Positions 43,440 through 53,036 of a DNA stretch of 64,000 bases are shown here, in pieces. The DNA is taken from NCBI GenBank assembly GCA_015178975.1, contig WHVD01000057.1, positions 62,001-126,000 of the forward strand, read 5' to 3'. Made by a program: the position numbers and the translations under genes. Position 1 is the stretch's first letter; every line of letters begins with the position of its first letter. Below the pieces are notes generated by a model. That model was not told the DNA's origin, did not search any database, and saw only the letters and a program-made list of their open reading frames with translations. This DNA comes from Hysterangium stoloniferum. Its lineage: Eukaryota > Basidiomycota > Agaricomycetes > Hysterangiales > Hysterangiaceae.

Positions 43440-43859
43440 CCTTGTATTGCTCAAGTGCCTTGTCTTTAGTTGCCATTAAGTAAGTGTATGTTTCATGGCT
43501 GTAGTCATTGGTGAAGGTGATGTACCACCTTATGCTGCCCCTAAATTTTACCTTTGCAGGTCCCCAGATATCTGAGTAAGTGAGTGCTCCATACTCAGTT
43601 TTGCATTCACCTTTCTGTTCTTTTGGAAAGTTGTTACATGGGTGTTTTGCTTTCACACACACTTCACAACAACTGATATCTTCACTTGTGGTTAGTTTGA
43701 TTCCATCAATGATTTTCTTCCTGATGATCTGCGTGGCCATAGATGGATAAATGTGACTAAGGTTTCAGTGTAATTGAGTTGGTGTGAGTGTGATGTTGGC
43801 ACTGGCATATTTGGTATAATTGTCAGGATCAGTGGTGTGTTGGCATGATTACATATCAT
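43440..43859 (-). pseudogene. copia-2 gag-pre-integrase and integrase N-terminal part
   Basis: The ORF from 43740 gives HPCNNFPKEQKGECKTEYGA with the zinc-binding CCEVCVKAKH before it, then LTYSDIWGPAKVKFRGSIRW (first catalytic Asp in YSDIWGP) and YITFTNDYSHETYTYLMATK. It is well preserved over about 115 residues. LTR C7 interrupts it upstream. Confidence 0.85.
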
Positions 43860-44843
43860 TGTTAGGATCCTCACCCTCTCACGGCCACACAACTTGCTCT
43901 TACCTTTATAACCTTTCTGGGACCCCAACATCAGTGCCTCAGACTACAGAGCCACAGCCCCTAGACCCTGACACTTGGTTTATGTTGTCATCCCTGTCTT
44001 TCAGCCCCTGCAACTTATTTATACCCTTGTAACCCTTTGGCACCCTGACATGGTACCACCTCCTTGGCACCCTGAAACCTGTTTCATTGTAGAATACCCC
44101 TTTAGGCATTCCATTCTGTCTCCATTATGATGCTTTCCCTTCATCTGTTCTACATGTAAATATTATTTGCCACCTCACACCTTTTCAGAATACTTTCCTA
44201 TGTTGTATTTAGTCTCATTTGCATCCCTGTTCCTTCCCCTACTTCTTTTTGACCCATCACTACTTCTTTTTGACCCATCACTACTTCTTTTTGACCCATC
44301 ACTACTTCTCTTTGACCCATCACTACTTCTCTTTGACCCATCACTACTTCTCTTTGACCCATCACTACTTCTTTTTGACCCATCACTACTTCTTTTTGAC
44401 CCATCACTACTTCTCTTTGACACATCACTACTTCTTTTGACACATCACTACTTCTGCTTCCTTAATTGGACCTCCAACTCTCCATTATACCTTTGTATAA
44501 AGTTCCTACCATGTATGCTACAGTTCTTTAGTTTGAAACTTGACCTAGATTACCCCCCTCTTGTTTAAGTCCTCTTACATTCCTCTTAATACTCTTCACT
44601 CTACAACTCTTAGTATTTTCGGCCCTCCAGTCAATTGAGCTAAGTGTTATTTTTAGTCTCTATTGTACTACCTACTCTGTTTGAACTACTGGAGCACCCT
44701 AACAGTTCATATGAGGGTACAACACATACATTGAAGCCAAGCTCCACTTTGCCTTATAGAATTGGACCTCCCAATTAGTACAATCCACCATTTTCAGACC
44801 TCTGTAATCATCCCCTTTTTGCTCCCTTGCTTAGATCTTAACA
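43860..44843 (+). mobile_element. C7: family C LTR with duplicated start and minisatellite
   Basis: A first start (TGTTAGGATCC, 43860) is followed after 123 bp by a second one (TGTTGTCATCCC, 43983). The element then runs to GATCTTAACA at 44843. Flanks ATCAT (43855-43859) and ATAGT do not match well. It contains an expanded 21-bp repeat and a degraded hairpin (CAAC-ACATAC-ATTG, near 44719). Confidence 0.75.
44239..44450 (+). repeat. 21-bp minisatellite in LTR C7, 9-10 units
   Basis: The unit is CTACTTCTTTTTGACCCATCA. The C4 LTR has a single unit at about 40800. The ORFs with repeated LLLFDPS and KRSSDGS are by-products. Confidence 0.9.
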
Positions 44844-45414
44844 ATAGTCCACTTTTCTCAGGGACAGTGAGGATCTCACTACTATTTGGATTGGGTGAGT
44901 TGTGCCCTGTCTATTCTAATGGTTAGTTTATAGCCATATTTTGCAATACAGCTGATGGATATCAGTGGGGCAGGTATAGTTGGTGAATATACGGTATTTT
45001 TCAGGGTGATTTTGAGGTTTTTCTGACTGTTACTTATGGTGAAGGTAAGGTCTCCTTGCCCTGTAGCATGGAAAATGTGGCCATTGGCAGCTTTTATGGG
45101 GCACAGGGAGATTGTTCAAAAGTTCTTAAAGTTCTTGCAGGTTTGGTGAAAATGGCTGCTACATACATATGTACATAGCACCAGAGTCAAGTATCTGTCC
45201 TAATTCTTTGGTGTCAGGTGCCACAAGTGAGAAGTCTGTTGTTATGAGGTAAGCATGTTCATCTATGTTTGGCATGTTGTCTGCTGTCTTTGCACTCTCA
45301 TTTCAGTTCATTTCCCATGACATCCCCCATAGTTCTTCAGATGTTGACCTTCTTTCCCCCCTCCTTTGCTCCAGCAGTCAACCTTCCAGTAGCCATCATA
45401 TCCTTAGTTGGGAC
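44844..45414 (-). pseudogene. copia-2 protease and gag zinc-knuckle region
   Basis: The minus strand gives, near 45360-45400, GYDGYWKVDCWSKGGGKEGQ (end of the zinc knuckle and the usual linker), then near 45190-45220 ILDSGAMYICM with the protease DSGA motif, then near 44950-45010 IPAPLISISCIAKYGYKL. Stops interrupt it. The rest of gag is deleted against LTR N2. Confidence 0.7.
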
Positions 45415-45522
45415 TGTTAGGTGTACAACTAAGACAATAAACTTTGCAACTAGGATATATATATAGTATATAACCTCAGTTAGTCATAACCAGGTCACAT
45501 GTCCCCCTCCTTACAATTGACC

Positions 45523-45632
45523 TTCATACATACATTTCTCTGCCTACCATTAGGGTCCCTGTTCCCAACCACTATGTATCTTAGTTATGCAATGTGGTAT
45601 ATAAATGTATTAAAAATAAAAAAATAAAAAAA
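45523..45632 (+). mobile_element. LINE 3' end, + strand, with A-rich tail
   Basis: About 110 bp, ending ATGTGGTATATAAATGTATT followed by an A-rich tail (A7 and A8 runs). It is flanked by about 17-bp direct repeats (AGGTCACATGTCCCCCT and GGGTCATGTGCTCCCCC). Its body matches the other LINE end in inverse orientation. Confidence 0.7.
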
Positions 45633-45651
45633 ACTGGGTCATGTGCTCCCC

Positions 45652-46051
45652 CCTTTTTTTTTCTTTAATACATTTGTATACCACATCACATAACGTATAT
45701 ACATAGTGGTTGGGAGCAGGTACCCTAATGGTAGGTGGATAGGTATGTAGGTACTAGGGCAAGAAGGTGTGGGTATGTGGGTCAACTGTAGAGTGGAGGG
45801 AGGGTGAGAGGGCAAAGGAAAAAGAGAAAAGAAAAAGAGAAGAACTGAGGGGGCTATATCTTGCCAAAGATGTTTGAGGCTTCAATGAATTTTCCTAGAG
45901 CAGTGAGCCCTTTATGGGTTCTGAGGATGGCAGAGGGGGACAGGTCCTGAGAGGTGTCGATTAGGAGGTGGCGGTGTTCCTCATATAGAGGGCACTCAGT
46001 CAAGATGTGGTGGGACTGAATGACTGTAGTGCCACAGGGGCAGGACAAGGG
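45652..46051 (-). mobile_element. LINE 3' end, minus strand (Tad1-like C-terminus)
   Basis: A T-rich start (about T9) on the + strand is the tail. The ORF 46048-45854 reads CPCGTTVIQSHHILTECPLY, then RHLLIDTSQDLSPSAIL and GKFIEASNIFGKI. This is the Cys/His end that follows RNase H in fungal Tad1-type LINEs. It is a 5'-truncated copy of about 400 bp. Confidence 0.75.
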
Positions 46052-46106
46052 TAGGTCTCATGTGCTCCCCCTGCCTCATGTACAGTCAGCTTCGGTTATT
46101 ACAACA

Positions 46107-47121
46107 AGAAAAGGACATAAGACTAGGAAATGGGGAAGGGCAGGGGTGTGTAAAATAAATTCCTACTCAAAGTCTTTCAAGACTATCGAGTGGTGTAGTG
46201 AAAACATGCAAGATGTAGAAATATGACGAGAAGAAACAATATATATATATATGGCAGAGGAGAAATGGAGACAGTGAGACAGAGGGAAGAAGGAGACGAG
46301 ACGTTGCCTCGTGGCACTGTAGGACGCGTCATGGCACATGGATTACGTGCCTCATCCAGAGAAATCGAACTAAGTACTTTGTTCGATCTAGTTTTCCCGA
46401 CAATGAATCTTCAAAGTTTTTGGAAATTTTTATTCTTATATGTGTGGTTCCACGGATTTGGCGCATCGCTTAGATAAGCGTTCATATTACATTGGGGTGC
46501 CTCATCCGGTTGTCGTCTGTCGCATGGTCTTACTTTTAATTACATCTATCTAATTATCACGACATCTGCCTGTCAGATAGTCTTACTTTTACTTATCACG
46601 ATATGCCAACACTTGCCGATGGTCTAGACTCTCGCCGAGCACACTCTGTTTTGATGTCCAATTCCACGCCGTAAATCGAGATCGACGCAATTAATGAGGA
46701 TCTATATACCAATCTCAATTTCTGGCATTGAGAATATGTTTAATAGATATGAGACACGAGTAAGGGGTCGGATGCTAGTGCTAAAGGTATACGTACCATC
46801 TCCTGAATGCTGATCGCTATCAACAGCCAAATCGGTATTTTCCAAGTTTATCAATACATCGAAGTTCGAATCCCTTTATATAATGAGAGATAAATTACTA
46901 AGTAGGATAAGGCACCTAGATGGTTCCTGCGATGTTCCTGCGATGTTCCTGCGATGTCCTGCGATGTTCCTGCGATGTTCCTGCGGCGTTCCTGCGACTG
47001 ACAGACGCAAATGGCATTTGCCATCAGTTGGACCGTGGTTATTTGGGCCAAGACGCTCAGCAGCTGAAAACTTACGTATATTCCTTCCTGATATCTATCT
47101 CGACCACTATCTGGCTGTTAG
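46107..47121. other. Intergenic, upstream of the complete GT90 gene
   Basis: No gene is seen. An 11-bp tandem repeat (GATGTTCCTGC, 5-6 units) lies at about 46927-46995. The TE-poor, CpG-containing sequence marks the return to host DNA. Confidence 0.5.
46927..46995 (+). repeat. 11-bp tandem repeat
   Basis: Five to six copies of GATGTTCCTGC, about 130 bp before the GT90 start codon, in its promoter or leader. Confidence 0.8.
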
Positions 47122-49380
47122 ATGGGACGCCTATCGTCTGACGACCGCCCAACTAGCTATCGACCACAGTCATCGTGGCTTACCGTTCGTCGAGTGTCTC
47201 GTGGCCTGACATGGGCATTATGCATTATCGCCACACTCGCGACTATATTTTTTACATGGCAGCCCAGTGCCCCGCACGTTCCCAAATCGTTTGCCCAAGG
47301 TGGCAAACCGCCACTGGCGCGAGAGAAGTATCGATTCCGCACACCCCAGAACCGCAAACCTACAATGAAAACTGAACATAATTATCGACCTGACGGGATT
47401 GTGGAGGTCAACCCAGACGGTAGACATCCTATATATGAGCTGATAGAGACGGCCGAGGCACAATGGAAACGCAAGCTCGCAAGACAGAGCAAGACCCTGA
47501 ATGAGGCGGTGGAGGAATATAAGAGACGATACGGACGCCCGCCTCCGAAAGGCTTTGATGCTTGGTATATTTATTGCTTGCGTTAGATTGTCCTGTTCTG
47601 ATCAGTTTCTCCAGGTGGCACTATGTCGAGTTCAACTCAGTAAAGCTCCCAGACGAGTATGATTCCATTCATCATCGAATTCAACCATTTTGGGCAATTC
47701 CCCCTGCCGATCTTATCGCTGCTCAACCTCTTTGGGAACAGCGTAGAGATCAATTTGTTATTGGAAAAGCGGCAGGATCTTCCAAAGTCAGCCTCCTCAA
47801 TCAGACTATGTCTGAAGAGGCCCAGCGTATTGGGCGCTTGCGCATAGAACAGCAACTGGACATTTTAAAAGATATTGGACAGTATTTACCTGAATTCCGT
47901 GCAACATTTAACATGCACGATACTCCAATACGATTCATCAGCTGGGAATGGCGTAAAGCGGCAGAGGATGCGGCAGCGAAGGGACAATGTACTTGCCAAG
48001 ATCTCCCTTTGAAATTAATATTACTAATATTAACTTATAGATGTCAATGTGCGAAATATACCTGTAACCAATCGTGGTTGGGCTGCCGCCTGCCCTCCCG
48101 AAACCCCAATTCACTCATACCCACTTGCACCTCTCCCTACTCTCGGCGTTCCATTGAATCCACCGCCTCTTCCCGCCAAAAAGTCATTTATACACGACCA
48201 CCCTATATCAATGTCTCCGTGTCTTCACCCGTCTCATCTCCCGCTCTCCGGATTTCTTTCTTCAAGACACTTTGATACCCAATTTGGGCCGCATCTGGAC
48301 GCCGAGCTTCTCCCCATATTCAGCATCTGCGCCTCACCGCTCAATGCTGACATCCTCACGCCTGCACCGGAGCAATTTGTTGAGAAGGGAAAAATCGGGG
48401 TCGATCCCGATTGGTCAGATAAAGTCGATGAACGGCTTCTCTGGCGAGGGAGCAATACGGGAGCATGGGCAGATCACGGTAAAGAGTACAATATCAGCCA
48501 GAGATATCGACTGGTGGAGTTGGGAACAAGACGAGGTGGAGAAATGACAGTTATTTTCCCTAAAGATCGCGATGCAGCCGTGGGACCGGGGGAGACGGTG
48601 ACGACTGGCGCGTTCAATGCTGCGTACATGGACATTTCATTTGTGGCTAGGCCAGTGCAGTGTAATGAACCAGTCTGCGGTGATTTGCAACGTACGTTCG
48701 AGTGGTTGAAATTTCAACACTGGGATAATGCATGGGCTTATAAATACATATTGGATGTGAGCCTCATATTATGCTATTTTCCACAAAGAAACCCCTCTCA
48801 ATGGATTCTTTAGATAGATGGCAATGGCTGGAGTGCACGCTTTAAGCGACTTATGACCTCCAAGTCGCTCATCTTCAAATCAACCATATTTCCCGAGTGG
48901 TCAGTTTTCCCTTATCCTCTCCTTATGTTTTCAAACAAATTTATTTTGGCTGCAGGTACACGGAACGAATCATGGCATGGGTGCACTATGTCCCTGTGCA
49001 GGTACGAATTTATCAATCGGCTCGAACGATTTACTTGTTTTAAATCCTTGATTTTCAGGTGAATCTATCTGATCTGCACGACATCATCGCATTCTTCCGC
49101 GGTTCCAACGTTCTTGGATCGTCAAAGATCTCTGGAAACGATGTTCTTGCCGAAAGAATAGCGAACGCTGGCACGAAATGGAGTGATACCTTCTATCGGA
49201 AAGAAGATATGACGGCATATAACTTCCGGTGAGTTTTTATGCTTTCTATTATGGTGTGTTCGGAGTAATATACGGTTGCCCAGACTCTTTCTGGAATATG
49301 CACGTGTCATGAGTCCCGATCGAGATGCAGCAAGCTACGTGGAAGAGGGCTGGGAGGAAGATATCGATGTTGGCTCATGA
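47122..49380 (+). CDS. GT90/CAP10-type glycosyltransferase, complete
   Basis: Seven exons: 47122-47564, 47615-47988, 48041-48756, 48814-48899, 48956-49001, 49059-49228 and 49284-49380. Every intron is GT..AG and the phases fit; 643 aa. A basic tail and a single anchor (TWALCIIATLATIFFTW, residues about 29-45) predict a type II Golgi protein. GT90 hallmarks are RRYGRPPPKGFD near 130-142, DERLLWRGSNTG near 402-413, DIDGNGWSARFKRLM near 511-525, FKSTIFPEWY near 532-541 and WVHYVPVQ near 548-555. The family adds sugars to glycans or glycolipids in the secretory pathway; donor and acceptor are unknown here. It is the paralogue of the gene at 1-1123, with identical exon borders where both are visible. 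Confidence 0.9.
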
Positions 49381-49578
49381 ACTGGCGAGTTTTGCGTGTG
49401 TTTATTAGCCATTTACAGATAATTGCAATAAATTATGATTACGTGTTGGTCATCGTTTTGTAAGAGGTTCTCCATACAAAGTAGTCGGAATTTCTACATC
49501 AACGGAATGGCTTGCACTGTTTGATGTTAAGATATAGGCTGCTGGAGCAGAGGTTTTTCCCACCTTCAAAACACCGAA

Positions 49579-49946
49579 TCACTTTTCATTTCCTTTCACA
49601 GCTCCAAACACGACATGCCCGCCTGTCCCAGGAATACCTTGGCCATCAGTCCCAAGCTCCACGTCTGGTTTCTGCTCTCTCATCAACTGGTAAAAACTAC
49701 TCCATAAATCGGCAATGGGATCTATTTCTTTGCGCATCCCTACAACATCTTCTAGCTTCCGATTTAGCATGTTTGTAGATGAGATGAGTTCTTCAAAGTC
49801 CTGTCACATATCAAGTGGCCAATGTAAAATCCACGTGATTAATTTCAGGTCAAATGCAACCTTACGCGTGAAATCTCATTTGAGAGCCTTTCCCGTTCTC
49901 TTTCGAAGAAAGTGCGCTCATCTTCCGCTGGTTGCGACGCGTTCAT
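49579..49946 (-). CDS. DAD1: DASH/DAM1 complex subunit DAD1
   Basis: Two exons, 49946-49866 and 49800-49579, with intron GTAAGG..GACAG; 100 aa. The sequence has the DAD1 pattern: FFERERERLSNEIS, then FEELISSTNMLNRKLEDVVG and IDPIADLWSSFYQLM. DAD1 is a small coiled-coil subunit of the ring-forming DASH complex that couples kinetochores to spindle microtubules. Length and motif order agree with fungal homologues (about 90-110 aa). The Gly-rich C-terminal tail (GIPGTGGHVVFG) is also usual. It converges on the GT90 gene, about 200 bp away. Confidence 0.85.
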
Positions 49947-50655
49947 GATGAGAGTGATATGACGGTACGGATGGTTCGGGTACAGTACTTGATGCCGATT
50001 GAGCCATCAACGGACGCAAAATCAATCCTTCCCTGAGTGCAGTCACCAGCTTCGTCCTGTATATATTTTGAAGAGATCCCGACTGTATTGCCGTTCGGAC
50101 CCAGTTGACCCCGCCCACCTAGCAGTAACCAAGCATATTCGCAGTCAACAAGGATGTTCTCCCGCACCGCATTTCATATAGTATTTGGTTTGGCAGTGGC
50201 CTTTTTGTTGTACAAATATTACAAAAGTATTCATTTACCTGGAAATTATTCCCCATTCAAGTTAGTTGCATGGGCGCGGTAAAGGAGCGAGACACATCGA
50301 TAAGGACGGAGTAATTAATATATACTTATTAATTTTTTAAACGGTGAACATGAATTGGTATGTAGTAGCCCACTGAGAGACATCGGAAAACCTTCAATCG
50401 TATACACATTGCAAGGTTAATATTTTTTTGGAGGGGCTTACATTTAAATTTAATTATATAGTATTCAACACGAGCATATTGTTAAATTTCAGATCTAGTG
50501 GCCTCCAACGAAATACAAATCCGACATGAGAGTCTCCGAAACGTGTTCTTCATGCAGACACCGTCCTTTCTCACCAGCCTTGCTCTTAGCTCACAGGATC
50601 ATTCTGATTTGGCATCATGATGAGGGGATGGCCAGAAACTATTACTCATGGCGCA
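49947..50655. other. Intergenic, DAD1 promoter side; no gene seen
   Basis: The minus strand just upstream of DAD1 has a 75-codon ORF (50167-49943) overlapping the DAD1 start in another frame, probably incidental. The rest is AT-rich without motifs. Confidence 0.45.
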
Positions 50656-50920
50656 AATGAAAATATGAGTGAGTCGTGGGGGGGAAACGCTGAACAATCA
50701 AATGAGGACTGGAACACTGAAACATCGAACAGCCTTTATTTGGATAATTTTGAACACTCGACGCTATGATACTGCAAATTGGCTGGGGACGTACCTTCCC
50801 GTATACCGTTCTGATAAGACTGTGCCAAAATTTCAAGGCGACAAGTACCACAAACCTTGCGACCCTTTTGCTGTCGATATCTTTTACATTGGTCATATGA
50901 TCAAGACATCAATATCTTAA
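50656..50920 (+). pseudogene. Kinase-like gene fragment (duplicate)
   Basis: It opens with MSESWGGNAEQSNEDWNTE, nearly the same start as the ORF at 51762 (MSESWEGSTEKSNEDWNTG) but on the opposite strand. After a frameshift it gives KYHKPCDPFAVDIFYIGHMI, which resembles the subdomain IX region of mushroom kinase-like proteins. The end forms one arm of an inverted repeat. Too short to be a kinase. Confidence 0.6.
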
Positions 50921-51079
50921 TCATATGACCAATGTAATAGATATCGACAGCAAAAGGGTCACAGGTTTCATGGTACTTGTTGCGTTGAAATTTTGGTACA
51001 GTCTTATCAGAACAGTAAGTGGGAAGGTCCATCACCAGCACATTTCCAATATTATAGCGTCAAGTGTTCAAAATTATCC
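50742..51079. repeat. 169-bp perfect-register inverted repeat with almost no loop
   Basis: Arms 50742-50910 and 50911-51079 pair symmetrically about 50910.5 without any net gap and with roughly 85% identity by eye. Both arms carry the kinase fragment (CDPFAVDI[FY]YIGHMIK). Confidence 0.85.
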
Positions 51080-51321
51080 AAATAGTATTTCGGAGGCAAA
51101 TGTCACCAGTCGACGCTCGCGTCTTGCGCAGTTTGGACATTTGCACAGCCTTGGGGGGGATGCATCACCTTGATGTTACTCACCGTACAATTCCTACAGA
51201 CGTGAGGATTAATTCAACTTCATGATGGTTAGCTGGGGAAATTCACCGATGGGCAACCTTGTTCTCATGCAGAAATTGTATGCCCTACGCAGTCTCATAC
51301 TAAGTGTACCCGTGAATTGAA
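51080..51321. other. Spacer, nothing recognised
   Basis: Unique sequence between the inverted repeat and the kinase-like ORF, with no motif or repeat noted. Confidence 0.4.
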
Positions 51322-52190
51322 TTAGAAACGCACCTCAAATATCTGTCTGAGAAATTCCATACTATCATCACGCGTTTCAAACTTCACATCAAGTAAAGGT
51401 AGGAAGTTTGGAAACACCAAGACGATGATGCTCTCGTCCTTTGGGATTTCGATGACTTCAAAGACTGGGATGCAGTGATTCTGAGGCTCCGATGCCAATA
51501 ACTCGCTTGCTTCAGAGTCTAGAGCAGCCACTAGCTTCTCGGAACCAGCTTGCACAACATGCTGTCCGCTTTCAGGTGCAGTTGCGTCTGCGACCACTGG
51601 TGGCAGTCCTTCACTCTCGGTCTCCCATCCAGATTTGTTGCCAGGAAAAGATGTAAGGTCAATGATTTCAGCCTGCCATTCCTCTACATTCGGCTGTTCG
51701 ATGTTTCCAGTGTTCCAGTCCTCATTTGATTTTTCGGTGCTTCCCTCCCATGACTCACTCATATATTTTCATTTGCGCCATGTACGTTTGTGCTCCTTTA
51801 TCCTCGCGAGTACGGGCCCTCAATGATCATATCGGTTAGATTTAGGGCAACAATCTGACCCGTATTTGTTTCCATGTGATGTATCTCCTGGAGGTGGCGA
51901 AGCGATAAATAAAACGGCAGTGCCAGCCGGAGAATGCAAGATACTGGATCGTGCATTATCGCACGATCTACGATGAAGGTGGTCCTGAGTTGCGGGGTGG
52001 ATTGTCCGACATCGCGCTGCAATCCACAAACTTCTAGCAGGCATGTATGCGGTGCATATAAGTTCTTCCCGTCAGCGGGAAATGGTTCCTCATTGACCCA
52101 GTCTGCAATTTTCAACTCTGGAAGACACAAGGTCATTATGCTGCCGAGCAACTGGGGTGGAAATGGATAGTCATCGTGCTTGGCCTGCAT
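51322..52190 (-). CDS. Kinase-like basidiomycete protein, two ORFs (one gene or remnant)
   Basis: ORF 52190-51798 (130 aa) contains LLEVCGLQRDVGQSTPQLRT, then TFIVDRAIMHDPVSCILRLA and LPFYLSLRHLQEIHHM. ORF 51762-51322 (146 aa) begins MSESWEGSTEKSNEDWN and ends with HCIPVFEVIEIPKDESIIVL, VFPNFLPLLDV and SMEFLRQIFEV. The last part matches the N-lobe hinge region of mushroom-specific kinase-like proteins (CVPILDVI..P..I+VMP.L..). No catalytic loop (HRD) or DFG is present. The two ORFs may be neighbouring small genes or exons of one; a convincing intron was not found. Confidence 0.5.
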
Positions 52191-52424
52191 GTCGGTGGGT
52201 GGCAGCAGCTAGTGGGTAGTGATGAGGAGTTGGGGTGGATAATTATGTCGTTCTATCCAAGTTCAGAAGGTTTATTAATGGACGAATATGATACACTGTG
52301 CCTGGGATATACCTTGACCAACATTATCCTCTGACACGGAGTCACGAAGCCTTGCTGTTTCATCTGTTGTGTACTGCGCATCTGGAGCACACTCACACGC
52401 TATGTCGGCATGTCATCCCTTAAG

Positions 52425-53036
52425 ATCATACTCGAATTCCTTGGCACATCGATGCGATAAACTGTTTTCGCGTTCTAGAGCTCGTAAACGTGATTGGACT
52501 GTGTCAAGCGCATGGCTACAATTCCCGACTGAAGGGCAAGACTCAACAACTATGAAGATTATTGTTGGGAAACCGACTGTCGTGTCGAATATAGCCTTCA
52601 TCACCCTTCATGGAACTCGGAACGAAACGTTAACCAGTCACATCTTGCAGGCGAACATCTCCTCTTGCTTTTTGCTTCATCTCCACAAAGCCGTCATTGA
52701 CGATATTAGAGAAAAGAGGTCGGTTCTCGTGAGTGACTACAGGCGTTGAAACGAACATCCGTTGTGTAGGTGCTCGAGGAGTCAGGCCTTTCTCCTTATC
52801 CTTGATCGTGTTACGTGAACGAACTCGAGATTCTACATCAATATCATGGACCCGACCGTGCCATGTTTGGATATTAAATCTGGAGATGGTTTTTCCTGAT
52901 CCGTGTGCCTAAATTCATGTCGGGCGGGGTTGAGATTGGAATGTCGAAAAGGGCCTTTAAATTGATTAGGTTTGGAGACGTTGACTTTTATGCGAGTCAT
53001 GCGAACGAGAGTTGCTTTAGGACGAGCTTGAACCAT
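52425..53036 (-). CDS. Possible coiled-coil protein, exons uncertain
   Basis: Three stretches on the minus strand look protein-coding. One starts at 53036 (MVQARPKATLVRMTRIKVNV). A second, 52855-52645, reads KGLTPRAPTQRMFVSTPVVT, then HENRPLFSNIVNDGFVEMKQ. The third, about 52550-52425, reads LDTVQSRLRALERENSLSHR with CAKEFEYDLKG, a coiled coil like those of basidiomycete centrosomal or spindle-pole proteins. Splice sites joining them in phase could not be fixed. It may be a pseudogene. Confidence 0.35.

Larger units (their letters stand above)
35708..46106 (-). mobile_element. copia-2: Ty1/copia retrotransposon, heavily interrupted
   Basis: It is bounded by LTRs N1 (35708-35849) and N2 (ends 46106), both starting TGTTGTAATAAC on the minus strand. 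The outer flanks AGAAG (35703-35707) and AGAAA (46107-46111) are a plausible TSD with one mismatch. From right to left the minus strand shows a gag zinc knuckle, protease DSGA, gag-pre-integrase, integrase and RNase H; reverse transcriptase is missing. It hosts C, B, D, A, G and H elements, Tc1-C and two LINE ends. Confidence 0.7.
45415..46106 (-). repeat. N2: copia-2 5' LTR with two LINE insertions
   Basis: LTR sequence is present at 45403-45520 and 46052-46106, matching N1. The middle is filled by two LINE 3' ends. Its inner end abuts the gag zinc knuckle, so about 700 bp of gag is deleted. Confidence 0.6.

Noticed and set aside
44167-44568. 133-aa + ORF with repeated LLLFDPS and its minus-strand shadows
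   Set aside because: It is a by-product of the 21-bp array in LTR C7.
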